Shown: positions 17,416 to 25,141, counted from the first letter of the stretch. The stretch: DNA of 64,000 nucleotides from Dyadobacter sp. SG02 (GCF_900109045.1 NZ_FNYL01000004.1:294055-358054), one strand, 5' to 3'. Notes: generated by a model not told the origin, from the letters alone. A program made the numbers and translations.

Positions 17416-18879
17416 CTACTGTTCCCAGCGCCACTCCTGGCCGATAATCAGTTCTTCTTTCAATCCCTGTGATATCAGGTAATCGCGGGTTTTCTGGTCC
17501 GACAGCTTCTTAACTGCGATATTCTCGGCATTGGACAATGCGTACAGGTACATCGAGGCAATACGCACGGTATTTTCCAGCTGATCTTTGTTCACCAAGC
17601 TGAAATCATCGCAATCTGCATGATAGCATTGCAAAACATTCGGATCGAGGTGCCCGGACAACCCGGCGATCGGAACGCCTTCCAGCATAAATGGCTGATG
17701 ATCGCTGTGCAAACCTGCCCTGTTAGTGGTTTCATTCTTATAGTCGCTGTCAACGGAGCGGATCGCCTGGCCGATCATTGCAAAGAATTCTGTCATTTCA
17801 TCGCGCCCGAATGTATTGGCCCCGTTCGGATCGTTGGTCATATCGAGGTTCATCATATACGACACTTTGTCGATCGTCCCGGACTTTTTAAGCTCGCTTA
17901 CAAAATGCTTTGACCCCAGCAGCCCTTGTTCCTCTCCCATGAACAGCACGAACTGGATCGTCCGCTCGGGCTTCACTTTCAACGCCTTGAATGCCCTCGC
18001 CACATCGATCACGGCAAAAGACCCGATTCCATTGTCGATCGCTCCGGTAGCCAGGTCCCAGGAATCGAGGTGGCCACCGATAATGATTTTCTCATCCGAT
18101 TTTCCTTTCAGCGTTGCAATCACGTTGCGGGCTTTAATCGGCTTCGATATGTTGTGCATATCGATATGCGCTTCCAGCGGGCCTTCATCCTGAATCCATT
18201 TCCGGATTTCGTGGCCACTTTCATTGGATATGCAAACAGCAGGAATAGAAATAATAGCCCCTGTAACCGATGCCGTTCCGGTAAGCAAAATCTTACCCGG
18301 CGCGCCATTGACCATGATCATTCCCTTCGCACCGTATTTAATAGCCAACGCCGTCTTTTCTGACCGGTGCAGGTTCTTTTTGCCGGTTACGCCTACCAGG
18401 TTGATGTTGGCCATCGCAATTTTGCCCTTAACCTTATCTTTCAGGGCCAGAAAGTCTTCTTCCAAACCATTGCCGACATCTACAATTTCACCTTGTAAGT
18501 TGGACTCGACAGGCGAATGCGCAAGGGAAACAACGGGAACATCACGAAAATTATCACTGCTGCCGGGTGCGATGGATAGTGTTACCGTGTCGCGCATCCA
18601 GGCTTCCACTTCGAAGGGTTGATAAACCACATCGGTGAAGCCGTAGCTTTTCAAAAGCTTGAACGCATATTCCTCAGCCTTTTCCCCATTCACGCTTCCG
18701 GTAAGCCGGTGACCGATGGTTTTGGTCGCATCCCCAAGCGTTGCGTAGGCTTTACTGTTCTCCCTGATTTCCCTGTCGAGGCGCGAGAACTGTTTCTCCC
18801 ATTTTTTATCGACGGGGCGAAACTCGGAAAACAACAAAAACAAACCACCAATGAGAACGACTTGTACAACTTTCTTCAT
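17416..18879 (-). CDS. Secreted M28-family metallopeptidase
   Basis: A 487-residue exported peptidase. A signal peptide (VVLIGGLFLLFSEF) precedes a protease-associated (PA) domain at about residues 130-240. The M28 zinc domain follows: GGHLDSWDLATGAIDNGIG supplies the first His and Asp ligands, FVLFMGEEQGLLGS the catalytic Glu pair, MNLDMTNDPNG a further Asp, and SDHQPF the last His. Relatives are aminopeptidases or carboxypeptidase Q-like enzymes that trim peptides in the periplasm or outside the cell. Divergent from xylB. Confidence 0.9.
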   Translation of the reverse strand: MKKVVQVVLIGGLFLLFSEFRPVDKKWEKQFSRLDREIRENSKAYATLGDATKTIGHRLTGSVNGEKAEEYAFKLLKSYGFTDVVYQPFEVEAWMRDTVTLSIAPGSSDNFRDVPVVSLAHSPVESNLQGEIVDVGNGLEEDFLALKDKVKGKIAMANINLVGVTGKKNLHRSEKTALAIKYGAKGMIMVNGAPGKILLTGTASVTGAIISIPAVCISNESGHEIRKWIQDEGPLEAHIDMHNISKPIKARNVIATLKGKSDEKIIIGGHLDSWDLATGAIDNGIGSFAVIDVARAFKALKVKPERTIQFVLFMGEEQGLLGSKHFVSELKKSGTIDKVSYMMNLDMTNDPNGANTFGRDEMTEFFAMIGQAIRSVDSDYKNETTNRAGLHSDHQPFMLEGVPIAGLSGHLDPNVLQCYHADCDDFSLVNKDQLENTVRIASMYLYALSNAENIAVKKLSDQKTRDYLISQGLKEELIIGQEWRWEQ

Positions 18880-19184
18880 AATTCCCGATAAAGGATGTCA
18901 GCAACTCGAAATTTTCCCCAAATATCGCATAGATATTTGACCTCTTGCAAGATAAACACAAAGGAGACCCTAAAATCAACCCTTTAGTTTCATCGCGTCA
19001 TTAATATACCCAATTTCCGACTATCTGGCATCACTTTCCCGTATGTGCCCAATACATTAATATTTAAGTGTAAAAATTACACTTAATATGTTTCTTTTCT
19101 TAAAGTTATTTGAACATTTTTGTACTTTTTAGCACTTATATTTAAACATCGAAGCACTTTAAATCAAAATAATCATATTTCGCA
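18880..19184. other. Divergent intergenic region (M28 peptidase / xylB)
   Basis: A 305-bp A+T-rich non-coding stretch holding the xylB control region. The main feature is the palindrome at 19064-19086. A TATATTTA element (19137-19144) with a TTTG at 19109-19112 (24-bp spacing) is a weak promoter candidate for xylB. No ORF is convincing here. Confidence 0.6.
19064..19086. promoter_or_regulatory. Candidate operator of xylB
   Basis: A perfect inverted repeat with 10-bp arms, TTAAGTGTAA (19064-19073) and TTACACTTAA (19077-19086), around an AAA centre. It lies about 100 bp before the xylB start and 20-50 bp upstream of the candidate promoter elements. Its length and symmetry fit a dimeric regulator. 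No regulator gene is adjacent. Confidence 0.6.
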
Positions 19185-20669
19185 ATGTATTTCCTTGGAT
19201 TCGATTTAGGCAGTTCGTCCGTCAAAGCTTGTTTGATTCACGCAGATACCGGGGCAGTTGCCGCCTCCGCATTCTATCCTGAAAGGGAAATGACCATTGC
19301 AGCCCCCAAGCCGGGCTTCGCCGAACAGCAGCCTCAGATGTGGTGGGAAAACGCATGCCTGGCTTCTCAGGCCGTTATCAAAAAAGCCAATGTTTCCCCC
19401 GACGAAGTGGGCGCGATCGGCATATCCTACCAGATGCACGGGCTCGTGGTAGTGGATGAAAACCTGAACGTGCTCCGCCCATCCATCATCTGGTGCGACA
19501 GCCGCGCCGTGGAGGTCGGTAACCAGGCGATGGAAGCATTGGGTGAGGAATATGTACTGCCTCACTTGCTTAATTCGCCGGGCAACTTCACCGCTTCCAA
19601 GCTGGGCTGGGTGAAACAAAACGAACCTGAGGTTTATGCAAAGGTCCATAAGTTTATGCTTCCCGGCGATTACCTCGCCGCGCGCATGACAGGTGAGGTC
19701 GTAACGACACCATCCGGCCTTTCCGAAGGTATATTCTGGGATTTCGTCAACCAACGCCCGGCCGATTTTCTGTTCGACCATTTCGGGTTCAGCCATAATA
19801 TTCTTCCCGATGTACTCCCAACCTTCGCAGAGCAGGGCAAAGTAACTGCTTCCGCCGCTGCCGAACTGGGCTTGCGCGCAGGCATTCCCGTCACATACCG
19901 TGCGGGCGACCAACCTAACAACGCCTTTTCACTTAACGTACTCGAACCAGGCGAAGTAGCTGCGACCGCCGGTACTTCCGGAGTTGTTTACGGCGTGAGC
20001 GACCAGATCAAATTCGATCCTAAATCCCGCGTGAACACATTCCTGCACGTAAACCCCATTACTTCGGCATCGCGTTACGGCGTGTTGCTGTGCGTGAACG
20101 GGACCGGAAGCCTGAATGGCTGGCTACGCAACGCGCTATTCCAGGGCAATATCTCTTACCCCGAAATGAACAATCTCGCCGCGCAAGCGCCGGTAGGATC
20201 GGACGGCCTGTTCTGTCTTCCATTTGGTAACGGAGCCGAGCGCATGCTTGAAAACCAGGACCCGGGGAGCACATTCAAAGGGCTGCAATTCAGCCGCCAC
20301 GGACTCAGCCACTTCACGCGGGCGTCACAGGAAGGCATTGTTTTTGCACTCTATTACGGCATGGAAATCATGGAAACAGTAGGTGTATCCCTTAAAAACA
20401 TCCGCGCCGGCGAAGCCAACATGTTCCTCAGCCCTGTTTTCAGGGAAACGTTTGCCAATGTTTCCGGCGCTACCGTCGAACTTTATAATACCGATGGCGC
20501 ACAGGGAGCCGCCCGCGCTGCCGGCTTCGGGCTCGGGTATTACAAAAACCGTGAAGAGGCGTTCGTGGGTCTTACCGCATTACGGACCATCGAGCCAGAT
20601 TCAAATCTCGTACAAGCTACGCGTGAGGCTTACGGCAACTGGAAAGCCACACTTGAAAAGAGCCTTTAA
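19185..20669 (+). CDS. xylB: Xylulokinase (FGGY family)
   Basis: Phosphorylates D-xylulose to xylulose-5-phosphate, feeding the pentose phosphate pathway. The 494-residue FGGY kinase has the N-terminal phosphate loop FLGFDLGSSSVKA (2-14), the substrate region GISYQMHGLVVVDE, and the nucleotide-binding motif ATAGTSGVVYGV. The MHGL variant is characteristic of xylulokinases within the family. A xylose isomerase gene is not adjacent, so this is a lone kinase. The upstream palindrome suggests sugar-dependent control. Confidence 0.88.
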   Translation: MYFLGFDLGSSSVKACLIHADTGAVAASAFYPEREMTIAAPKPGFAEQQPQMWWENACLASQAVIKKANVSPDEVGAIGISYQMHGLVVVDENLNVLRPSIIWCDSRAVEVGNQAMEALGEEYVLPHLLNSPGNFTASKLGWVKQNEPEVYAKVHKFMLPGDYLAARMTGEVVTTPSGLSEGIFWDFVNQRPADFLFDHFGFSHNILPDVLPTFAEQGKVTASAAAELGLRAGIPVTYRAGDQPNNAFSLNVLEPGEVAATAGTSGVVYGVSDQIKFDPKSRVNTFLHVNPITSASRYGVLLCVNGTGSLNGWLRNALFQGNISYPEMNNLAAQAPVGSDGLFCLPFGNGAERMLENQDPGSTFKGLQFSRHGLSHFTRASQEGIVFALYYGMEIMETVGVSLKNIRAGEANMFLSPVFRETFANVSGATVELYNTDGAQGAARAAGFGLGYYKNREEAFVGLTALRTIEPDSNLVQATREAYGNWKATLEKSL

Positions 20670-20677
20670 TAGCATGA

Positions 20678-20707
20678 AGGCCTCATGTCAAACCACGCAT
20701 GAGGCCT
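20678..20707. terminator. Hairpin between convergent xylB and ssb
   Basis: A perfect 10-bp stem, AGGCCTCATG (20678-20687) and CATGAGGCCT (20698-20707), with a 10-nt loop. There is no T tract, so termination from this hairpin alone is uncertain. Confidence 0.5.
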
Positions 20708-20741
20708 GCTGCTACCGACGCATTCGCATTGCCGCAAACGC

Positions 20742-21077
20742 TCATACCACCGCCTCCTGCTTTTTCTGGATTTCTTCTACCTTATGTGCCGTCACTTCCG
20801 CACGCCGCACTGTGTGGTTATCTTTGTCGACATACTGCCGGTAGGTTATTTTGCCTTCGATTGAAACCATTTTACCCGTCGTGAGGAATGTCTCACAGCG
20901 TTGTGCCAGTTCGCGCCACACGACTACCGTGTGCCAGACCGTATTCTTGACCTCTTCCTTATTCTTGTTCACATAACCTTCGTCGGTTGCCAGTGAAAAG
21001 CTGAGCATTTTACCGCCTTCAAATTCCTTCACGTTGATTTCGCGGCCTACATTTCCGATTAGTTTTACCGAGTTCAT
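20742..21077 (-). CDS. ssb: Single-stranded DNA-binding protein
   Basis: A 111-residue OB-fold protein starting MNSVKLIGNVGREI, with the SSB core VWHTVVVWRELAQRC and GKITYRQYVDKDN. It binds ssDNA in replication, repair and recombination. It is short and lacks the acidic C-terminal tip (DDDLPF-type) that recruits partners in housekeeping SSBs, ending HKVEEIQKKQEAVV. It is therefore probably an accessory paralogue. Its start lies about 110 bp from the left end of the transposon at 21188, which now occupies the upstream region. Confidence 0.88.
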   Translation of the reverse strand: MNSVKLIGNVGREINVKEFEGGKMLSFSLATDEGYVNKNKEEVKNTVWHTVVVWRELAQRCETFLTTGKMVSIEGKITYRQYVDKDNHTVRRAEVTAHKVEEIQKKQEAVV

Positions 21078-21161
21078 TTTTGCAAATGTTTAGATGATGA
21101 ATACTGATGCCGGAATAGCTAATGTGAACCGGCAATGCAAAGGTGTAGTGAACGGAACAAC

Positions 21162-21187
21162 GGAGTCGGTTTTTAAGCGCTTATAAA
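21162..21187. repeat. Left half of the interrupted target-site repeat
   Basis: Twenty-six bases starting GGAGTCGG and ending at the left target duplication. They match 20 of 26 positions of an intact copy inside the element (21265-21290). The right half continues at 26909. Confidence 0.6.
21180..21187. repeat. Left 8-bp target-site duplication
   Basis: CTTATAAA, immediately outside the left terminal repeat and identical to 26901-26908. Confidence 0.92.
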
Positions 21188-21212
21188 GGCAACTATATAC
21201 CAGTTGGGACAA
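21188..21212 (+). repeat. Left terminal inverted repeat
   Basis: Starts GGCAACTATATA, then CC, then AGTTGGGACAA. It pairs with 26876-26900 with two central mismatches. Confidence 0.92.
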
Positions 21213-21264
21213 GACAGCCAGACACCACGCCTTTGCCTCACAAAGGTGGTTGACGGAATTTGAA

Positions 21265-21315
21265 GGAGTCGGCTGTTAGTCGTTTATAATCGGATATAAG
21301 CGTTTGCAAACGGAT
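21265..21315. repeat. Intact internal copy of the transposon target sequence
   Basis: Fifty-one bases (GGAGTCGG ... CAAACGGAT) align without gaps to the rejoined flanks of the element: 20/26 identities left of the insertion point and 24/25 to the right, apart from one 10-bp insertion (TAGTCGTTTG) in the outer copy. It contains the 12-bp palindrome CGTTTGCAAACG. Confidence 0.65.
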
Positions 21316-21408
21316 CGTGTCACCAACCGGATAATAAAATTATTTCTACATTATTTTGGACTTTGGAATATTTGGGTAGGTTGCGACTTTAACTAGCCTC
21401 CTCAATAG

Positions 21409-22398
21409 ATGTCAAAAAAATTGAAAATTACCAACGAAGGGGAATTGAACCTAAACGGTATGATTATTCCTTGCTATGTTCTCGAAGATGGGACAAGAGT
21501 GCTATCTGGAAGAGGTATGCAACACGCCCTAAAGATGGTCGACGACCTTGACGATACGAAACAAATTTCGGGGGCCAGATTATCGCGATATTTGAACCAA
21601 AAATCACTTAAACCATTCATTTTCAACAACAAAGATGTGGGCCACTTTGAGCCTATTATTTGCTATAAGGGTGATTCCAAAATCAATGGTTATGAAGCAA
21701 CTGTGCTAGCTGATATTTGTGATGGGTTCTTAGAAGCTAGAAAGCAAATCCATTTATCTCCTAGACAGCAAATTATCGCTGACCAATGCGAGATTCTTAT
21801 TCGAGGCTTCGCTCGTGTCGGAATTATCGCCCTCGTGGACGAAGCTACCGGGTATCAATACGAACGGGAAAAGGATGAACTCCAAAAAATCTTACGAGCG
21901 TACATATCCGAAGAGATTTTAAATTGGCAGTTAACCTTTACAAATGCCTTTTATAAGGAGATTTTCAGACTTCGAGGGTGGGACTACACAGCCTCAAACA
22001 TCAAGAAACGCCCTGGGGTTGTTGGCACTTATACAAATCAGTTCGTTTATCAAATGTTACCTGCCGGAGTTATCCAAAAATTAAAGCAAAACACTCCAAA
22101 GAGCAGTTCCGGAAACTATATGTATAGGTTTCACCAATCTTTGACGCCAGAAGTTGGCAGAGAGCATTTGAAGAATCAAATTTTGGTAGTGACTACTTTG
22201 ATGAGCATTTCCCGTAGTTGGCAAGAATTTAAAGACTTGTTCGCAAGGAAGTTTGGACAGACGGCGATAGATTTCGAATCGCCAAAGAAGAAAGATCTTC
22301 CGAGTGGTAGTCAAACTGACAATGACAACGATGAAGACGATTTGGGATATGAAACTGGCTATGACGAGCCGACCGATCCAGTTCCGGTGCTGGTGTAA
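21409..22398 (+). CDS. P63C domain-containing protein
   Basis: A 329-residue cytoplasmic protein without signal peptide or membrane segments. The N-terminal part (VLEDGTRVLSGRGMQHALK, then ILADICDGF-like YEATVLADICDGFLEARKQ) and the following block IIALVDEATGYQYEREKDEL with WQLTFTNAFYKEIFRLRGWD match the P63C family, found in phages and mobile elements and of unknown biochemical role. The C-terminal tail (about 295-329) is acidic and low in complexity (NDNDEDDLGYE). It is the first cargo gene of the transposon, A+T-richer than host genes, and followed by a weak hairpin. Family recognition is from memory of the motif pattern. Confidence 0.75.
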   Translation: MSKKLKITNEGELNLNGMIIPCYVLEDGTRVLSGRGMQHALKMVDDLDDTKQISGARLSRYLNQKSLKPFIFNNKDVGHFEPIICYKGDSKINGYEATVLADICDGFLEARKQIHLSPRQQIIADQCEILIRGFARVGIIALVDEATGYQYEREKDELQKILRAYISEEILNWQLTFTNAFYKEIFRLRGWDYTASNIKKRPGVVGTYTNQFVYQMLPAGVIQKLKQNTPKSSSGNYMYRFHQSLTPEVGREHLKNQILVVTTLMSISRSWQEFKDLFARKFGQTAIDFESPKKKDLPSGSQTDNDNDEDDLGYETGYDEPTDPVPVLV

Positions 22399-22416
22399 GC
22401 CCAAAAAATTGTGTGC

Positions 22417-22438
22417 GAGAGGCTTCATCCTCTTTTTA
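22417..22438 (+). terminator. Weak terminator after the P63C gene
   Basis: A short stem AGAGG/CCTCT with a 6-nt loop, followed by TTTTTAT, 20 bp after the stop codon. Confidence 0.5.
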
Positions 22439-22767
22439 TAGTTATAAAATATGGCTTAGCGCATACGAATGGGATGAATCTAAGACGGGTGTTCTTTTTA
22501 TATCTAGGGGATGGATCGTGAGAGCCAGGTTAGGCTGATCTTGTGGATACATGCTTACCGTTTAATCAGTCCATAAGTATGGTTTTACCGGAATCGCCTT
22601 ACTGCAATTATGATGATTGCGAAAAAATGAAAAGCTCAATTTTGCGTTATCACAAAAATGCTAAAATTAAATATTTGAAAAATTATACACTTTAGTGGTT
22701 TTATTGAATATTTTTCTTTATTTTACAAAAACATTTGCAAAAATTCGGTAACTACTAGTATTACAAG

Positions 22768-22775
22768 TACTTTTG
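22768..22775 (+). promoter_or_regulatory. Candidate -7 element for the 22820-23515 pair
   Basis: TACTTTTG fits TAnnTTTG and lies 45 bp before the first ATG. An upstream TTCGG is a poor match to the -33 TTTG box. Confidence 0.4.
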
Positions 22776-22819
22776 CAGAATTTTTATAAGTAACCTTATT
22801 CTACCGTTCCGCCATCGTT

Positions 22820-23008
22820 ATGAAACAACCTCATTTTTCAAAAGAAGTCTCAGAAGAGCGCATTAAGCTCTTCGGCAAGATAAAAAACAGCGAAGACGAC
22901 CTTTCAAAATTGGCTTTTTTGAATAAGAAAAAGGCCGATGTCCTGATAAAAGGTGTACTAGGAAACCTATACGCCAAAGGAATTGCTGCTTATAATCTTG
23001 AAGACTAA
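22820..23008 (+). CDS. Small protein of unknown function (62 aa)
   Basis: Not recognised. The 62 residues are lysine-rich and predicted helical (KEVSEERIKLFGKIKN, then LAFLNKKKADVLIKGV). There is no signal peptide, membrane segment or cysteine. It is first of a two-gene unit with the 164-codon ORF 12 bp downstream, preceded by a promoter-like element and closed by a strong terminator. A small first gene with a larger second gene recalls toxin-antitoxin or small defence operons, but no motif supports either. Confidence 0.6.
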   Translation: MKQPHFSKEVSEERIKLFGKIKNSEDDLSKLAFLNKKKADVLIKGVLGNLYAKGIAAYNLED

Positions 23009-23020
23009 GTCTCTATTTGA

Positions 23021-23515
23021 ATGTACGATAGAGATAAACGCAGACAAGAGATCGAAGATACGATTGAGTCATTCAAAGAAATGGCAGCAGATCAGGGCCA
23101 AGAAATTGAAATTCCCGCGAATACTGCCGATGCAATTCTAGATACTTATGAAATTCTTCTTTCTGACATCTTACGGTCAACCCATGAGGAGGGTATTAAG
23201 ATAAACATTTTCAAAGTGGCTGCCGGGATAGAGACGGCAATCAACTATAAGCAACCCATAAAGTGTAAGGGGATCAAGGAAAGAATCGTACAAAACGCGT
23301 TCTTTGGCTCTCATTTTGCCTTCACTTTTATTTTTGCGAAACACTGGGACGGAGATCCATTCGACTTGACTGAATCAGAAGAGGCAATAATATTAGAACA
23401 TAATCACCTCATGGTGATGAGCCTGCATGACTCCCTCTACGATTACACAATTTTAGCTAACTCGATGTTCTGGAAGGCACTCCATTACGGGATTAGTCAG
23501 CGAACCTCTAACTAG
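23021..23515 (+). CDS. Protein of unknown function (164 aa)
   Basis: Not recognised. A soluble, mostly helical, acidic protein. The N-terminal half is Glu/Asp-rich (RQEIEDTIESFKEMAADQ). The C-terminal half has an aromatic stretch (FFGSHFAFTFIFAKHWDGD) and histidine-rich segments (EHNHLMVMSLHDSLYDY) that could bind a metal, though no known metal motif is clear. It is second in a two-gene unit and ends 25 bp before a strong terminator. Codon use is A+T-rich, like the other transposon cargo. Confidence 0.65.
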   Translation: MYDRDKRRQEIEDTIESFKEMAADQGQEIEIPANTADAILDTYEILLSDILRSTHEEGIKINIFKVAAGIETAINYKQPIKCKGIKERIVQNAFFGSHFAFTFIFAKHWDGDPFDLTESEEAIILEHNHLMVMSLHDSLYDYTILANSMFWKALHYGISQRTSN

Positions 23516-23539
23516 CATCACAAGTACACTCAAAGAGCT

Positions 23540-23570
23540 AAAAAGGCCGGAAGTCGTTCCGGCCTTTTTT
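23540..23570 (+). terminator. Strong rho-independent terminator
   Basis: A perfect stem AAAAGGCCGGAA / TTCCGGCCTTTT with a GTCG loop and a T tract. It ends the 22820-23515 unit. Confidence 0.9.
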
Positions 23571-23700
23571 ACGTATAATTAGCTTGTAACCTATTTTATA
23601 TTTATTTATACTTAAAAGTATTTCTACCTACTCGGGTCATAGGAATACTCAACAAAAAAAAATTACGCGAAATGTTTGAGTGTTGCTTGAGATTAAAGAG

Positions 23701-23723
23701 TATACTCATTAAATTTGAGTATA
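23701..23723. promoter_or_regulatory. Inverted repeat before the winged-helix gene
   Basis: Perfect 8-bp arms TATACTCA and TGAGTATA with a 7-bp A/T centre, 14 bp before the ATG. The half-site core (ACTCA / TGAGT) recurs just upstream around 23645-23690. It is well placed for autoregulation by the DNA-binding-type protein encoded next. Confidence 0.5.
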
Positions 23724-23736
23724 AATTATACCGACT

Positions 23737-24489
23737 ATGGAAATCTCAAATCTTGACAACAGGGACAGGAAGATTGCGATCAGTGCTTTTAAAGAGAGCG
23801 CCAGCAATGAGAGATCGGAATTTGAAGCCAAAATAAGCGCCTATAAATCAGCCAGAACGGCTTTTTTAGGCACTATTAAAGAATGTCTTATTCATAGCGA
23901 ACGCTATAATTCACTGCATAATTTAATAAGGGCTTTTGGCGGAGAGGTGGAAGGTAAGGCAATCGAGTTTGAGATTGAGGAGATAACTAAGAGTAATATA
24001 TACATGTTCCTAAACGAGCTAAACAACCTCGAGGAAGTAAATGAGGATGATAGAAGATCGGATGAACGAGGTGACAATACTCTTAATAGACAAATCTCTG
24101 AAAGCGTTAACGAAGATAGAGAAGATGATGAGGACGAGGAAGACCAGGACTTGAACAACTCGAGAGGTGAGCGAAAGATGGGAATAAAGCCGCTGGTGAT
24201 AGAAATGTTTAAGAATTCTATCGGCCCTCTCTACATCGCAGACATCGTAAGAGAGATTAGGGCTCAACTAGGAGAAGATACGAGGTACACTAGCATTAGC
24301 AATTCTGTATTTAGACTAGCCGACAATAATAAGTTCTTGATAAAACTAGGAGAAGGCCAATATGATTTAGCTGATAGATATGACGAAAGTGGTAACAAGA
24401 GGCTAGACGCAAAAGCAGAATTTAGTGACGACTTTATCGACTATGAAGAAGTAGATAGCAGAAAGTCTACACTAGGATTGTTTGAATGA
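23737..24489 (+). CDS. Winged-helix domain protein of unknown function
   Basis: A 250-residue protein in three parts. Residues 1-95 are helical and charged. Residues 96-145 form a very acidic linker (EDREDDEDEEDQDLNN). Residues 148-215 look like a winged helix-turn-helix resembling HARE-HTH-type domains: PLYIADIVREIRAQLG, then TSISNSVFRLADNNKFLIKLGEGQYDL. This would bind DNA or a nucleoprotein partner. It lies in transposon cargo, between its own palindrome and a terminator, so it forms a self-contained unit. The function is unknown; a regulator of the element is one possibility. Confidence 0.65.
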   Translation: MEISNLDNRDRKIAISAFKESASNERSEFEAKISAYKSARTAFLGTIKECLIHSERYNSLHNLIRAFGGEVEGKAIEFEIEEITKSNIYMFLNELNNLEEVNEDDRRSDERGDNTLNRQISESVNEDREDDEDEEDQDLNNSRGERKMGIKPLVIEMFKNSIGPLYIADIVREIRAQLGEDTRYTSISNSVFRLADNNKFLIKLGEGQYDLADRYDESGNKRLDAKAEFSDDFIDYEEVDSRKSTLGLFE

Positions 24490-24493
24490 AAAA

Positions 24494-24523
24494 GAAATGC
24501 ACCTGCGTCAACAGGTGCATTTC
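24494..24523 (+). terminator. Terminator after the winged-helix gene
   Basis: A perfect 12-bp stem GAAATGCACCTG / CAGGTGCATTTC with a 6-nt loop, 4 bp after the stop codon. The T tract is short. Confidence 0.75.
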
Positions 24524-24555
24524 TCAAGATATTGATTTTAGGGGGCATTGAAGCT

Positions 24556-24726
24556 GTAAGTCCGTCCAACATGAGAAGCGTCCAAAACTTAACATGGGTA
24601 CTTACGAATCGATGGAATAGTGTCCAAAACTATTCGCCTCTAAAATCAACCTACTAGTGGAGAGCTGTAACTCGTCACTAGCGTATAATCGGCGATAAAT
24701 TTCCCACGTCGTTAAAAGGATGGGAA
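24556..24726. ncRNA. Candidate structured RNA or multi-hairpin DNA
   Basis: Four stems in a row: GTAAGT/ACTTAC (24556-24605), GAATAGT/ACTATTC (24615-24635), CTAGTG/CACTAG (24654-24681) and TTCCCA/TGGGAA (24701-24726). There is no convincing ORF. Individually the stems are short; it is their succession that is notable. Confidence 0.3.
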
Positions 24727-24757
24727 TCTATCTATTCAAGTAAACAGGTATAGCAAC

Positions 24758-24856
24758 ATGATCCGCCGTACAACCCGTTTGACTGTCATTAAACGCACCG
24801 TAACTGTTCCGGTACGCGTCACTGTCAAGAGAACGATCACGATCAAAAGGTCGTAA
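24758..24856 (+). CDS. Possible 32-residue basic peptide
   Basis: ATG to TAA, 32 codons. The product is extremely basic with alternating Arg/Lys and Val/Thr/Ile (for example RTVTVPVRVTVKRTITIKR), a pattern suited to a beta strand binding nucleic acid. No known family. The codon choice looks less A+T-rich than the cargo genes. It lies between the hairpin cluster and the hairpin at 25010. Confidence 0.35.
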   Translation: MIRRTTRLTVIKRTVTVPVRVTVKRTITIKRS

Positions 24857-25009
24857 TCTGAAAAACTGAATGGTATGCCGTCGGGAGTGGCGGTAACCAT
24901 TCTCAAACATTTAACTAGAATCGGCCTTAAGCCAAAAGAGGGGATCGCAGCCCCACTTGTTCTACTCAAATCCTGAGAATCGCGCAAATACATTCGGACT
25001 CTCTTGTAT

Positions 25010-25049
25010 CAAATCGGTCGGCTGATTTCATTTTCAGTCGGCCTATTTG
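25010..25049 (+). terminator. Large hairpin insulating the transposase promoter
   Basis: Arms 25010-25025 and 25034-25049 form a near-continuous 16-position stem in RNA: 10 core pairs including two G-U, then a 5-bp CAAAT/ATTTG extension after one mismatch. It lies 90 bp upstream of the transposase promoter and would block read-through from the left. Confidence 0.5.
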
Positions 25050-25141
25050 CATTACGATACGAAGTTAACGGATATCTCTGTAAGGGTCAAGACTCTCAGA
25101 GAATTTATTTATGAATTTGATAAAAATAATTCACAAATTTC

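Larger units (their letters stand above)
22399..22819. other. Non-coding stretch inside the transposon
   Basis: A 421-bp A+T-rich gap between the P63C gene and the small two-gene unit. It begins with a hairpin (22417-22438) and ends with promoter-like elements (TTCGG about 22744, then TACTTTTG at 22768-22775, about 20 bp apart). No open frame longer than a few dozen codons looks real. Confidence 0.5.
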
